Positions 1 to 11,879 of a stretch of 64,000 bases of DNA are shown here, piece by piece. The first letter of the stretch is position 1. Each line of letters begins with the position of its first letter. This stretch comes from Phoenix dactylifera (Eukaryota; Streptophyta; Magnoliopsida; Arecales; Arecaceae). The notes beneath the pieces are model-generated. The model worked only from the letters and a program-made list of their open reading frames with translations. It searched no databases and had not been told where the DNA came from. The stretch spans positions 4,836,001-4,900,000 of the forward strand of contig NC_052393.1 of assembly GCF_009389715.1 (NCBI RefSeq), written 5' to 3'. The translations under genes were made by a program, and so were the position numbers.

Positions 1-1415
1 TAAAAAAATTATACAAGATGTACTTTTGTTGGTGAGCTACTATATAAAATTATACAGAACATAAATTGGCCACTAGTGCCCAGCTTTAACCTATTAACAC
101 ACTAAGCATTGAGCCACTAACTAAGGAATTTCCCAATTCATGTTATTATATGTGAGAGCCTGTGCGGCTGCATGAGTCCCATATTGATTGCATGCTGAGC
201 CAGGAACCCAAATAATACCTTCCCACTAGTATTTTTGGATGAGAACTTGGGTTGTTACGAAAATAGTATCAAAGCAGACCTAGCCCATTACCCATATGTG
301 ACTAAGGGACATTAGAGTTGACCACAGGCTAATCACGATGATCACATGTCCCACATCGATTTTGCATTGGGAAGATTATAAGTTTTTATACAAAACTAAG
401 AGCCCAAATAATACCTTCCAGCTAACCTTTTTAGATGAGAACCTAGGTTGTCATGAGAGGACTTGACCTATCGCACTTGTGTAACTAGGGGTTATTGGGG
501 TTGACCACAGGGCAATCATGGTGATTGTGATTGGATTTGGAGCCTTGGTCCTGCAAGGATGCCAAAGCTTAAACAGAAAGGTATACAAGATTTCGTGCGA
601 GTGTGTACTTCGTCCATTAGTTATCCACCGGGAAGATCTTGAATACTTATACATGATTGAGGAACCCAAATATTACTTTCTAGCTAGCCTTTTAGGAAAA
701 AGTCCTATATTGTTACAATATGCTAGGACCCATATAGGCATATGTTTAGTCCCACATAGATTGTACGCTAAGAAGATGTTTTGTACTTATACATGACCAA
801 ATAATCCAATTAATACCTTTTAACTAGCCTTTTTTGCTGAGATCCTGAATCGTTACAAATGATATCAGAGTGCACCTTCCCCATAGGCTAGACTAAAAGA
901 CACTTTAGCACAAGCCACAAGCTCTTCTGGGCTGACTATTGATCATGGTATTTGTGAATGAATTTGATTGAATTGGAACCCTTAGCTTGAGGAGGAAATC
1001 AAGGCTTAAAAAAAGGGAGAATATGAGAGCCTATGCAAGCATGTTTTCAGTCCAATATTGGCTATGCACTGAGAAGATCCTGAATACTTATATAGGACCA
1101 AGGGATATAATACTTTCCAACTAGCCTTTTTGGATGAGATCATAGGTAATTATCAATGATATAAAGTGGACCTGGTCTATGGCCCATGTATGACTAAGAG
1201 ATTGTACTGCGAGGCATTAGGGTTGTGCAGGTTGATCATGGTGTTTATGATTAGATTTGATTTGACTTCGGATCCTTAGCCCAGCGAAGACAAAGGCTTA
1301 AATAAGAGGAGTATGTGATAGCCCATGCGGGTATATATTTAGTCCCACATCCATTATGCTTGGATACCCATATAAGGCCAAGAAATTCTACTAATTTCTT
1401 CTAGCTAGCCTTTTT

Positions 1416-3127
1416 TTTTTTTTTTGGTAAAACGGCTACTCATTTCATATAAATCTAACGTGATTACAACCAGCCATATCACGAGAAAGTAAAAGATACA
1501 AAGGATGAAGGACGTCTGATGCCTCCGTCCAGAGAAAGTCTCCAGAGTGCCGGGCAACAAAGGAGGCGACCCAATCAGCTGACCTGTTCGCCTCTCTAAA
1601 CACGTGTCCAATCTGACAATCACCCATCAACTGGATCATCCTACGGGTCTCCCGGATGAGAGGGTGACCATCCCCAAACCGATCCGCCCCTCGGAGCCAG
1701 TCAATAACCACTGATGAGTCTCCCTCGAGGTAGACCCGCTCCACCCCCAGAACCTGCCATACATAAGATATGCCCTCCCACGCAGCCCGTAGCTCTGCTC
1801 CGACCACTGTAAGTCCTGGCGCCTGCCTACCTCCTATTGCTATCATCCTACCAAGATGGTCCCTGATCACAAACCCAACACCTCCAGTCACACCATCCAG
1901 AGACCGACTACCGTCGAAATTTACTTTGAGATAGCCAAGGGGTGGGGGTACCCAAGAAACATGGGCAAACCGGGGCGCTGAAACAGCGTAAGGGGTACCC
2001 CAGATGTCCCTGGCAATCCCAGAAGAAGACCCAACGGAAGCCGCAATAACCTCCCTCGCGTATAGCAACGCTCTGTCCACCACCATTCTCGGAAGCGACC
2101 TCCTCCCCTCAAACAGACTGGCATTCCTGTCCAACCAGATATAGTAGGACAAGTATGCCACAAAAATCCCTGCCTCGGCAAATCTAGGACTCCGCATGGA
2201 AGCTCTCAGCAACTGAATCATATCCTGCACAGAAACCACCGAGTCGGGTAATGGAACCGGTGACCTCCTCCATGTCGCTCGGGCTCTAGGACACTGCAAA
2301 AGGACATGCTCGATCGTCTCCTCGATAACCGTACACTCCTCACAGCACTGAGACATCATCATGCCACGTCGAACTAACAAGCTCCTCGTTGGAAGGCAAC
2401 CCCAGGCCACCTTCCAAATGAATAACGCCACCCGAGGATGAATCCGCAGCCTCCATATCCAACCAACCTCAATCTGGCGAGCTGGCTCCGACCTGATCAA
2501 GGCAAGAAGATCTCTAGCTCGAATCCGCGACCGTCCGGACGGCAACCATACTAGTCTGTCAACCCCTCCCCCAGAGGGAACCGGAAGAGCTAGAACCGAC
2601 TCCGCCAACTGCTCCCCAAAAACCTCCCGAATCAACTCCACCCTCCACAGTCCCCCCTCTAAAGACAACAAATCACTGACCCTGCAGCCCACTAATCTCG
2701 CCGAATCCACCATAGTCGGCAACCGACAAAAAGGCAGCTCCGTCGCCCAGCTATCCTCCAGCACATCAATAGAGCGTCCGTCACCTATGATCCATCTGAT
2801 CTCCGGAAGCACCACCATGGCTCTAGCACACATCTCCCTCCAAACCGGGGAGTGGTGCCGACCAACCCGCACCCCGGGGACCAAGGCGCCATACTTGGCC
2901 CTCATCAATGAGGACCACATGCTCTCAGGCTCGAGCACAAATCTCGCCGCATGTCTAGCCACTAAGGCCTCCCGCCTCGCTATCAGGGACTGCACCCCCA
3001 AACCTCCAAGACTAGTCGGCTGGCATACAACATCCCAAGCCATCAAGTGGACCCCACCTCTACCACTGCACCTCCCCCAGATAAAGTTCCTGAATAACGA
3101 TTACAATATATAAGGTCCTAGGTCCTC
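1416..3127 (-). mobile_element. 5'-truncated LINE (non-LTR retrotransposon)
   Basis: On the minus strand the element ends in a poly(A) tract, seen as a T run on the plus strand from about 1411. It begins abruptly near 3127 inside the C-terminal part of a reverse-transcriptase polyprotein. It is flanked by a 12-bp direct repeat, GCTAGCCTTTTT, at 1404-1415 and 3128-3139. That is a target-site duplication of the length expected for target-primed reverse transcription. The target was the LTR of an older TRIM. The 3' end is shared with a 78-bp relic in TOP2 intron 1 (24713-24790). Confidence 0.9.
1445..3100 (-). CDS. LINE ORF2 C-terminal part: zf-RVT plus RNase H
   Basis: A long open frame on the minus strand has a first usable start near 3046, and the frame stays open up to about 3100. 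It is the C-terminal part of a plant L1-like ORF2 protein. The N-terminal end shows the post-RT motif 'GGLGVQSL'. The middle has the zinc-finger-like zf-RVT region (WRLRIHPRVALFIWK, then paired Cys residues and 'TIEHVLLQCPRA'). The C-terminal half is an RNase H domain of the RVT_3 type: 'VNFDGS' with the first catalytic Asp, 'GAELRAAWEGI' with the catalytic Glu and 'LEGDSSVVIDWL' with the next Asp. The endonuclease and most of the reverse transcriptase are missing, so the copy cannot move by itself. The 533-codon frame without stops suggests a fairly recent insertion. It is unlikely to serve the host. Confidence 0.85.
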   Translation of the reverse strand, partial: SLFRNFIWGRCSGRGGVHLMAWDVVCQPTSLGGLGVQSLIARREALVARHAARFVLEPESMWSSLMRAKYGALVPGVRVGRHHSPVWREMCARAMVVLPEIRWIIGDGRSIDVLEDSWATELPFCRLPTMVDSARLVGCRVSDLLSLEGGLWRVELIREVFGEQLAESVLALPVPSGGGVDRLVWLPSGRSRIRARDLLALIRSEPARQIEVGWIWRLRIHPRVALFIWKVAWGCLPTRSLLVRRGMMMSQCCEECTVIEETIEHVLLQCPRARATWRRSPVPLPDSVVSVQDMIQLLRASMRSPRFAEAGIFVAYLSYYIWLDRNASLFEGRRSLPRMVVDRALLYAREVIAASVGSSSGIARDIWGTPYAVSAPRFAHVSWVPPPLGYLKVNFDGSRSLDGVTGGVGFVIRDHLGRMIAIGGRQAPGLTVVGAELRAAWEGISYVWQVLGVERVYLEGDSSVVIDWLRGADRFGDGHPLIRETRRMIQLMGDCQIGHVFREANRSADWVASFVARHSGDFLWTEASDVLHPLYLLLSRDMAGCNHVRFI

Positions 3128-3252
3128 GCTAGCCTTTTTGGATAAGGTCCTAGGTCGTTATATAGAAAAATAACAATATATAAAAACGAGTTTTGAGAAA
3201 TAGAAAGATGAACAATTACAATTTCAGCGCATGACAGTGTGGATATGTGGGT

Positions 3253-3401
3253 ACTGTACATAGAATGATGGTTTGGATTTGTTGGCACGCACACAAGGGC
3301 AGGAGTACATGGAATGATGGTTTGGATTTGTTGGCATGCACACAAGGGCAGGAGTACATGGAATGATGGTTTGGATTTGTTGGCATGCACACAAGGGCAC
3401 G
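3253..3401. repeat. Tandem repeat, 49-bp unit x 3
   Basis: Three near-identical copies of a unit containing 'gaatgatggtttggatttg' and 'gcacacaagggca' follow each other with a 49-bp period; the motif GGAGTACAT recurs at 3302 and 3351. Open frames across it on the minus strand are a by-product of the repetition, and I do not call a gene. Confidence 0.85.
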
Positions 3402-4420
3402 AACCAAGAGGCTCTCCAAAGAAAAGCAAATGCCTATAAAATCTAGAAGGTCTCCTGCTACTCTAGGATTTGCAAAATAGCAAGAACTCCAAGAAGGTTC
3501 TTGATCAACCAAGAATACTTCAGATATTTTGGTTCTCATGGATGTTATATATTAAAAATTGACTAGAGTTATGTAGGGTTTTTAAATCACTTGACCAATG
3601 TTTGCCACTCTCCAAGCAATCTTCAAGGTGTAAACCAGGATAGGAGGTATATATAGGACCCTCAATATCCTGAAGATCCCCATAAGTAATCTGTAATCCA
3701 ATTACTAAAGAAGCTTGGCACTCACGTCTATGCCACTAGGTGTCGTAATTAGGCCTAGGTATGATTATCACACTATGTAGCAAAAGGGATTCTACTCCAA
3801 GCCAATAATAAAGGTATCAGCATAGCTAACTAGTGCAAAAGTGGGATCACACAATGTTGCACAATTCTTTAGCACATGATGCCTAAGCACTTATGTATCA
3901 TAAAATCAATAACTTAGATGCAACTAATTTCATGAACATGACATGCATGTTTCGAGCATATCATTATAAAAACTTGCCATGCTACTGCTCTGCATGTCTG
4001 TCTGTAAATTTTCAAGTTGTTAAAGAAGTTACTTGTTTCCAGGTCGTAGAACCTAATAATTGTGTGGTAAAATACACGCAAAGGTCATGTGCAATGCACA
4101 TCAGTAAAAGAAAAGGAAGCAATTATCATAACATGGGTCAGGACTTTGGACATGGGGATTCTAAAAGAGAGAAATTCTCTCATTTTAAGCTCATACAACA
4201 TAATATTAGCGTAAATTAATTTTCCATCCTCTCGATGATTGTGGGATAATATAACATAATATTAAATTATTTAACATAACATATTAATGTATTATAATAC
4301 AATATTATATTATATTATATTTATAGTATAATACACTAATAAAGGTATAAAATATTATAATTATATCATATAATACATTTTGTGTAATTATTCTATTTTA
4401 TTATGGGTATTTTGGTCCAA
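3402..4420. other. Gene-free AT-rich stretch
   Basis: No plausible exon, RNA gene or intact element seen. The part from about 4250 to 4400 is very AT-rich. A 108-codon frame at 3893-4219 has no recognisable motif and I treat it as chance. Confidence 0.5.
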
Positions 4421-4429
4421 AAAGAAAAA

Positions 4430-4640
4430 TATTATAACTCAAAATAGCATTCCGACAATTCCTAAAAGTGCTTTTTTAGAAAAGCTCCAAAATGGAGCTT
4501 CTCCCAAAAAGCTTTTTTAGCTTTCTAGAAAAGCTAAAACAGCTTTCCGAAAATTTTACTAAACACCCCTATTTTATCTAAAAGTGCTTTTGGAGGGCCA
4601 GAAAGTGCTTTCGAGCCATGAAGATTCTAAAAGAGAGAAG
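4430..4640. mobile_element. Possible degenerate MITE (hAT-like look)
   Basis: Repeated 'aaaagtgctttt' and 'aaagctttttt' blocks in both orientations surround 'ctaaacacccc'. This composition and the 'AAAAGTGCTTTT' palindrome are typical of short non-autonomous hAT-type elements in plants. I could not define terminal inverted repeats or a target duplication, so this is a weak call. Confidence 0.35.
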
Positions 4641-5049
4641 TTCTCTCATTTCAAGCTCATAGGATTCATTTTTTCTAATTTTTTTTCCTTCTAAAATTCA
4701 AAACTGATAAGGATCTCAAGAGCTCTTTTTCAACTATAGGCGGAGTCTAGCTGGGAAGGCTTTTGTCGCAGTATAATTCAATGGCATTAATGTAACTTCT
4801 TAAAGTAAAGGGGATTGAATTGAAGCTACATAATTTGAGGTTTACATCACAATTACATGGAATGATCTTATGTCTAGATGTTGTAAAAAATTTCTCTATT
4901 AACTATAACAAATTAAATGACAGTCAAGCATCACAATTATATAATACCACTATTTGGCACGTTTAACACATTTGGTATAAAAACGGATGGTTATGATCCA
5001 CCGACTAAACAGTATAATATGAAGAGTGGGAGATGCGTGTATTAGGAAA

Positions 5050-5390
5050 ATCTTTTTTCGGCAAGTGAATCCTTTATTAACCCTGGAGGTGACTTATTTC
5101 TTCTATTAACGGGGACAAGCACTGCTTGAATACGACATACGGGCTGGCGCGTGGAAGGCTGGTTGACACCATCGACTGACTCCAGCATCTGACGTGCTCA
5201 TGGGACCAGTGTATTGCTTTGCCCAAGATGCCGGAATCTCGAAGACTTCAACGGACTAGGGGCCTTGTAAATGGCCATCCCCGTATTGGGGTCCCCCATG
5301 CTTAACGGCGCTTGGATTCCGCGCACTCTCGTTCCGTCTCACAAGATCTAAGACCAAGTGTTGGCACCCTCCAACTGAGACAATTCTAAT
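5050..5390. other. GC-richer unidentified segment, possibly organelle-derived
   Basis: This ~340-bp block is clearly richer in G and C than its AT-rich surroundings and has no long frame. The even base composition reminded me of plant mitochondrial intergenic DNA, which would make it a nuclear insertion of mitochondrial DNA. I recognise no specific organellar gene in it. Confidence 0.25.
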
Positions 5391-5749
5391 CTGACAATCG
5401 TGTCGTGATCGGTCTTTCGGTCATGGGCAACCCTAAATAGGAAAGATAACCACCCGACTTGAAGTATTTCCCAAGACTAAACAGAGAGATTTTGCTTCCT
5501 CTTTTCATTATCCCATCAATAATTAAAGTTATCTTGCTTGATTCCATATCCTCAAAAAAGGTAAAAGAAGAAAAGCCCTCGAGCATAACATGATACTTTT
5601 TTTTGGTTAACCTTGTTAACAATTTGTTTCTTCTCACTCCTTCTCCAACCAAGAAAGGGAGATTGGACAACTTCATTAAAACTATCAAAAGCATCGTCCA
5701 CCTCAAGTCCCATTATGTGAATAGTTTACATATAAGTACATTATAAGAT

Positions 5750-7290
5750 ACCTTTATTCAAAAGGAATACATGTACAATGAAAACAAATCAAATATTTCC
5801 CAGATCTTAAAACTATTACAGAACATATCTTCCTATTTCAAAGCATTTCCATTTGTTTGAGATGTTGGTCCACCACAATAGCTTCTCAAAGTTCAGTTAG
5901 GTCACAACTCAAACAGATCAAGTCACCCATTGCCACTTTTATTGCTCTTACCTTGCCTTCTCACATAATTAGGATCTTGAATGACTAATCAATCCATCAA
6001 AAGAGAATCTTATCTCAGTCGGTTATCACTAGTTATGAAGAGTGAAAAGAAAAACAAATTATGCATATATAATGCCAGATAAATAAAATCCCCAATCCAA
6101 GTCCCATCTACAAGCCCATTTACACCACTTTGCTTTAAGTACATAGTAGCAAGTTGCATTTTTGGTCATATTTTCATGACAACAATGCTGGTATTGGAAT
6201 TATGATGGCCAATGTTGCTGGAAGTAAAAATCTGAAGTAGTCTGGTATAGCAGTTTCCCAATGCAGATTTAACCAAATTGAGTTTTTACGAAGGCATTTT
6301 GGTAGCATAACCTGATATAGTATTTACCCCAGAGGATATTGTCTGACTAACATGTGTTATAAAACTGAGAAAACAAAAGCAAAAACCAATTGACACTCAA
6401 AAAGATCCAAATGTACAGCTCAAAAGAAAAGTAGCAAACTGCCTAAGGAGGTGTCACTGGATAGTAGGTAAATTCATCTTCGACTTTCACAAAAAGAACA
6501 GTGTTAGTTGTATGACAACTCAGATATCTCAAAGGAGCTCTTCCCACAAGAAGGTCCCAACATAAGAAACTTGGTTGCTACCTAGTAGAGACATAACCAG
6601 AATCATATTAGTATATCTTTCCAGTTAAAAGAGGGCCTGCCAATTGTTGCACCTAACTTGTGTCATGGAAGGGTCGAACCAATTGCTCTGCATGTTCTAG
6701 TGTTTGGAAATAGTGGAGGACCTCATAAGCTAAAGAGACTCGCTACACACTATTTTAACTAAAACAAACATTCTAGGTAAGTAATTATGCTAAACCTTAT
6801 GTAAGAAGTAATGAGAATACCATGAGGGGACTAATTTGAAGCCAATAGTTCTTTTGTTCAAGTCAAAGACAGACTTATTAGATCAAGTTTCAAATTCAAA
6901 CAGGTAAGAGTTGTTAAAGATCTCAAACAATTCGTTTAAGTTTCTTCTCCTTCTCTGAACTTGAATGCTTAAATAATTAATGTTGCAGCCAGAGGAATAT
7001 TAAAAATTTGATGATTAATTCATCAGTTCTGGTCATAATAAATGTTATAGTTGTTATACAATTGAAGAAAACTTTCTTTGTATGGATGTTGAAGTTTGTG
7101 AGTTTTCTATGTTGGTTGTTTTGTGTTAAAAAAAATGACAGCAATTAAAATTTGACCTAGTCTGCAGTGAAAAAAGAATTCACAAGTAACTACTCATCTG
7201 CAAAGTGAGAATATGACAAAATTATGTAAACAATAATCATTTCAAATCTTGTGGTGCAGAGCATGAAAAATTTTAGCTTTGCAGGAGATA
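5750..7290. other. No gene visible; possible intron of the NO VEIN-like gene
   Basis: AT-rich DNA without long frames or recognisable elements. It lies downstream, in minus-strand sense, of a clear splice donor at 7297, so it may be the start of a very long intron. No acceptor followed by a convincing coding exon was found here. Confidence 0.4.
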
Positions 7291-7297
7291 TACATAC

Positions 7298-8393
7298 CCC
7301 AAGCTTTGAACCCGCACTCCAAGCTTCTCTTTGACCGGGACAGAATTCTGCTCAGCAAGAAATTTCAAAAATTCTTCTGCTGTAATTGTCTTCTTGCATT
7401 TATCTAAGAATTTTTGCAGTAAACTAATAATTTCCTCGCTTGTAATTTTAAACACCTCCGTTACATCTGAAGGAATTGAGAAATAATGCTCAGCAAGTGG
7501 GTGGCGAGACAGAGGTCCCAGCCCAAGCTCTTCAAATCGTTCAACACCCTCACTCTTGCAAATTGCAACCTCCAAATCATACAATGACGTAATTCTCCGT
7601 GCACCAACAAAGCAGTGTATAAATGCATTTACCTGATAAATATGAAATTTATACTAAACAACATAAAATGCATAAAAAAAGGACAAGTAACTGCTATAAG
7701 ATACAAAGATACTGCTAAGTTTCCTCGTAATTTCTGACTTAATGGTTCTTTCTTTTCATATCATTAACCACTTTATGAGGCTATTGGAAGGTCCGGATTC
7801 GAACCATTAACGAGTTTTCTGGAGAAATTCATGCTAGTAGGAGATGCAATGACCAGTAGATTTAAATCAACAAGATCAAATACAAATTATTTCATTAAAA
7901 AAAAGGACTGTTTTCCCTAATGCTTTTGCGCTGAGAGAAAGAAAAGACCCACCTTTCCTTCTGTAACGATTAGGCGGTGGAGAGACGGGACGTCCTGGAG
8001 CTGAAACCCTAGCGAGCTCCAAGAATCGGCCTTTAGAGAGATGAGAGCGGACTGGGATACCTTCCATGCCGAGACACTCTCTCCGGCCGTGACGAGGTCC
8101 CTGTGAGCTTTCACCACGGCGGCCTCCACCCTCTCGAGAATCGCCTGGGGGCTCGGGGAGGGGTCAGACAGAGAGACGGTAGAGTTTTGGAGATAGGGAT
8201 TGCAGTGTTGGGAAAAGTTAGGGTTCTGGATGGGGAATTGGAGAACACCGGGCGGGTAGGGGAGATTGCCGGGGAAGGAGAAAGGAAAGTTAGGGTTCTG
8301 GGAGGTATAGTTCGGAGGCGGAAAGCCACCACCAACGCCACCGACTCCGGCGCCGCCGTGGGTGCGGACATATCGCGGCGGCGGTCGATACAT
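7298..8393 (-). CDS. NOV: NO VEIN-like protein, first two exons only
   Basis: Exon 1 runs 8393 to 7953 (147 codons, ATG at 8393-8391) and exon 2 runs 7632 to 7298, on the minus strand. Splice sites are clean: GTGGGT donor after 'VTEGK', 'tttatcag' acceptor before 'VNAFIHCF', and GTATGT donor after 'VQSLG'. The N-terminus is rich in Gly, Pro and Asn-Pro-Asn-Phe motifs. It is followed by a helical segment ([19 protein letters not shown]) and a second conserved block ([20 protein letters not shown], then [11 protein letters not shown]). From memory this matches the N-terminus of Arabidopsis NO VEIN, a large nuclear protein with a GHKL ATPase-like domain needed for vein formation and auxin-dependent patterning. 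The real protein is over 2000 residues, and none of the rest is visible in the remaining 7.3 kb. Either intron 2 is huge and full of mobile elements, or this is a broken gene head. Identity rests on recalled similarity. Confidence 0.6.
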
Positions 8394-8528
8394 GAGAGAG
8401 AGGGGTTTAGAAGCTGGGAGAAGGGCGGCACAACGGAGGGGCTGCGGGAAAGAATAATTTATATGAGGGACGGAGGAGTTACGGTCACCGCAAGTGATAA
8501 GGCGGCAAATCGAAGGCTGTTTGTCTGG

Positions 8529-8830
<302 letters not shown>

Positions 8831-8838
8831 GGGGTCTC

Positions 8839-9272
8839 TTTTTTTTGGCATGGATACCTCCTCAATATTAAATTTTGCATGAATATCCTTTTAAAATTTT
8901 CACATATACCTGCTCAGATACTTATTTTGCTATTTTACTCTTTTTTTATCCTTATTTTTGCATATATACATGCGCCATCTAATACTATTAAAAAATTAAC
9001 AGTTTCAAATTAAAATAACTAAAATACTTTTAATGAGTAGATGTAAAAAAGAAATATTGATAAACCAATCGCAATGGATGTCAAAAAAGTAATTTCAAAA
9101 TTTCATATTATTTTTAATTAAAATAATATGGTTTTTATTAACGGTGTTAGAAAAATCGTTATATTAAAGGTATTTATGCAAAAACAGTATTTTACGAAGG
9201 TGCAGAAATAAATATAAATTTGAAGAGGGTATTCATGCAAATTTGAATTTTCAGAAGAATTCATAAAAAAAA
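8839..9272 (+). mobile_element. AT-rich MITE-like element, copy 1
   Basis: A ~430-bp AT-rich element whose ends are imperfect inverted repeats: 'gcatgaatatcctttt' near 8876 against 'gggtattcatgcaaat' near 9228, with poly-T and poly-A at the outermost ends. It aligns along its length, in reverse complement, with 53050-53478, and part of it with 23265-23400. There is no coding capacity, as expected for a non-autonomous DNA element. Superfamily not determined. Confidence 0.65.
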
Positions 9273-9805
9273 AAAAACCCTATATATATTTATTATCTAG
9301 ATCACATCAATATCAGCCATTAGTCAAAATTTATACCAAGCATTTAACATTTTCCTTGCAAATAATTGGTAACCAGCCGCGAGAAAAAGGAGGCTAGAAA
9401 GTGCATATTTGTATACTTTAAACAGATTCATGTCGAAAGAGGTAAAGAACTACTCAAATACCAAATCAAGTTTTATATATTTAAGACAAATTCATCAGAT
9501 TCTCGGAGCAAAACAGCTTTGAAACCCTCGAATATTGGATGGGAATTTGTTGCCATGGGTATTGTGATGAAAACCTCCTCAAGGTTAGGAAGAGATTACC
9601 ATGGTGCTGCTGTGGGAGAGGAGAGCATACCCTCTAGAGAGTGCAAGCATTGTGGGTGGGTAGAGGGCTATTGCTATGGGTCGGTTAGGCCTGTTGGATC
9701 TGAACCATCCTCCAATTTAAGCATGTTGAGGATTTTCTTAGTTTGACCGCACCTCAAATATTGAAGGTGGGTTTATATTTATGGGCATGGCACTACAGTT
9801 ATAAA
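9273..9805. other. No gene visible
   Basis: Mixed-composition DNA with one 126-codon frame at 9366-9746 that has no recognisable domain. I see no element ends here. Confidence 0.4.
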
Positions 9806-9807
9806 GG

Positions 9808-10303
9808 AATGGTGCGAGGGTTCATGCAGCCATGTATTTAGTTCCATATCAACTATATAATTGCTAGATTCTGAATATTTATCTAGAATCAATTAATTCA
9901 AATAATATTTTTTAGCTAGTCTTTTTGATTAAGATCCTAAATTATTATAAATAGTATCTGAGCGGATCTGGCTCATGGCACATGTAGACTATTTGTGGTA
10001 TTTGAAATTAGATTTGAATGATTTTAGATCCTTAGTCTGACATCCTCAAACAAAAGAGTATGTAAGGACTTATGTAGGCATGTGTTTAGTCTCACACTAA
10101 CTTTTGACATTGAATTTGAATGAATTTAGACACTTAGCATGGCATCCTCAAATGAAAAAGTACATGAGAATTTGTGCATGCATACATTTAGTCTCGCATC
10201 GACTATGCAATAAGTAGATCTTAGATTTTTTTACAAGACCGAGAAACCTAAATACTGCCTTTTTAGCTATTCCTTTTGGATGAAGTTCTGGGTTGTTACA
10301 CGT
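9808..10303 (+). mobile_element. Degenerate TRIM array (three LTR remnants)
   Basis: Same family as the elements at 22.2 and 48.8 kb. LTR remnants begin near 9810, 10053 and 10172. The first and last are nearly full length, ending 'aaattattata' and 'gggttgttaca'; the middle one is truncated. After the first LTR a primer-site-like 'tagtatctgagcgg' is visible at about 9954. Order LTR-spacer-partial LTR-spacer-LTR. Confidence 0.65.
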
Positions 10304-11874
10304 GAACTAAAATATTATTTGATGTATCATGTGAGATTCGCATTTGTTGATAACGCCCTCTTGCACCAAACAATCGAGGAAAAGATAATATTAGTATGCC
10401 TCCATCATGGCACATGTATAATACAAGATTCTAGAAATATTTTTTCTTTTTTTTTCTTATTTTTTCTTATTTTTATGCATAAGACTTAGGCAATGTTGAC
10501 TAGACAAATGATTATGATGATTCCGATGAGTACCTCTCAACCGTCCATATATCATGCCATGATCCTCATTATATAGCATGTAGCTTCGTTTAACATTTTG
10601 TCCCATGTACCTTATAGGAGCCCCATGGTCCATGCACGAACAACTACTAACCCTTATCCTACTCCACTCAGAGCTGCCCAGAGTATTTTCTCCTGGTAAA
10701 GCCATTTAATTTCTAATGAATTGTATGGTCGCCTTTTTCATTAATTCATTTAAAAAATACTCCTAATAAAATCCTTTGTTTAAAAAAAAATGTTAAATAG
10801 ATACACTCGTTTAAGCAAAACTTAGGACTAGGGGGTGCTTTTTGCAGCCCCCTATTCATCCCACCGTACGCGAGTTGGAGCTCGGGTTCGTAGGCAAACC
10901 GAGCCACCACTCGGCCCAAACCATCGGCAAAAGTCCTGGACTCCATTGGCAGATGCTTCCCACAAATCCATATAGGATTTTATTTTTAATTTTAATTTTA
11001 AGGTCGGGGAGGCTTGGCTACCCCATCCTAACCTTAACCCTTCCTCAGTACACAAAATCCAGCCTCCAAAATATCCACTTGAAAAATACACTAGGATTGA
11101 ATTAGATTTTATATAGAAATTGGGCATGTTAGCATGCTCAATCTATTTTCTTCTAAAAACCCATCTTAATTTTAGCCTAAATCTCATCACAAGCTTATTA
11201 TATCGCAGAATGAAGAAAAGATATATGAAGGACTTTTTTTTATCCGCCCATAAGATTTGGGCTGAAAATAGATTGAGTTGATATGGATCTTACTTAAATA
11301 AACTGCATAATCAATGATCTTATGGAAAATTGAGTGCAATCTTACTGAATTTTTCGAACAAATCCTAAGTAGACCAAGACTTCTGCTGAAATAACCAAAC
11401 TCCAAACAATGATCGGTTTTTAGAAAAATTAAGATGAATTACACTACTTAGATTCAAATCCTAAGGGTTGACACTACTTAGATTCAAATTTTCATCGTCA
11501 ATCTTCAGAGGCAAGAGCTGATACCATCTCAATTGACACTTGGAGTGGCTCGGTGGTCGCAATGATGCTTATAACGTGTTCCGAGCATGATAGGAAAGTA
11601 AAATTGCCCCTAAGATGAATCTGTAGCAGAAATAAAGTTTCCAGTACAATAACAGACCCAACAGGCCATGTCCAACACCATGAGTCAAGCAAGCAGGAGG
11701 ATGGTATCCAAGGCTCTAGATCTAAATATGGAAGTTCAACACAAATTCAGAAACAGAAGTGTTCAGCTTTGCATTCATGTTTCACATAACAAACTTCTAC
11801 CAAAAAAAGAATATTGATGAAGATCCTTGTGGTGAGTCCATTGAGACAGGACTAGCACCCATCAGATAGATCCA
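10304..11874. other. No gene visible; one GC-richer patch
   Basis: Nothing recognisable as an exon. About 10830-11060 is GC-richer and contains an imperfect stem around 'gggggtgctttttgcagcccccta', given here only as two arms, GGGGGTGC and GCAGCCCCC. Its origin is unknown. Confidence 0.35.
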
Positions 11875-11879
11875 GCATC

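Larger units (their letters stand above)
147..3175 (+). mobile_element. Array of diverged TRIM elements (split by a LINE)
   Basis: At least six degenerate copies of the TRIM terminal repeat lie head to tail, near 150, 345, 585, 715, 1023 and 1316. Each shows the family's landmarks in order: TGTGAG-like start, a 'tttagtcccacat' block, 'acttatacaggat'-like, 'ctagcc(t)tttt', and a GTTACA-like end. Where a repeat ends, a primer-site-like motif follows (for example 'atgatatcagagt' near 868), then a short non-coding spacer ending in a purine-rich tract. The order LTR-spacer-LTR-spacer-LTR suggests unequal recombination between LTRs of one or more TRIMs. The last LTR is split by the LINE at 1416-3127 and resumes at 3140. 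No protein is encoded. Copies are far more diverged than those at 22.2 and 48.8 kb, so this is an old array. Boundaries are approximate. Confidence 0.7.

Noticed and set aside
3118..3539. Cys-rich minus-strand frames of 103 and 107 codons
   Set aside because: The repeated peptide comes from the 49-bp tandem repeat shifting frame at each unit.
5386..5706. 106-codon minus-strand frame near the NO VEIN-like exons
   Set aside because: It does not resemble the next part of NO VEIN, and no acceptor in the right phase precedes it.
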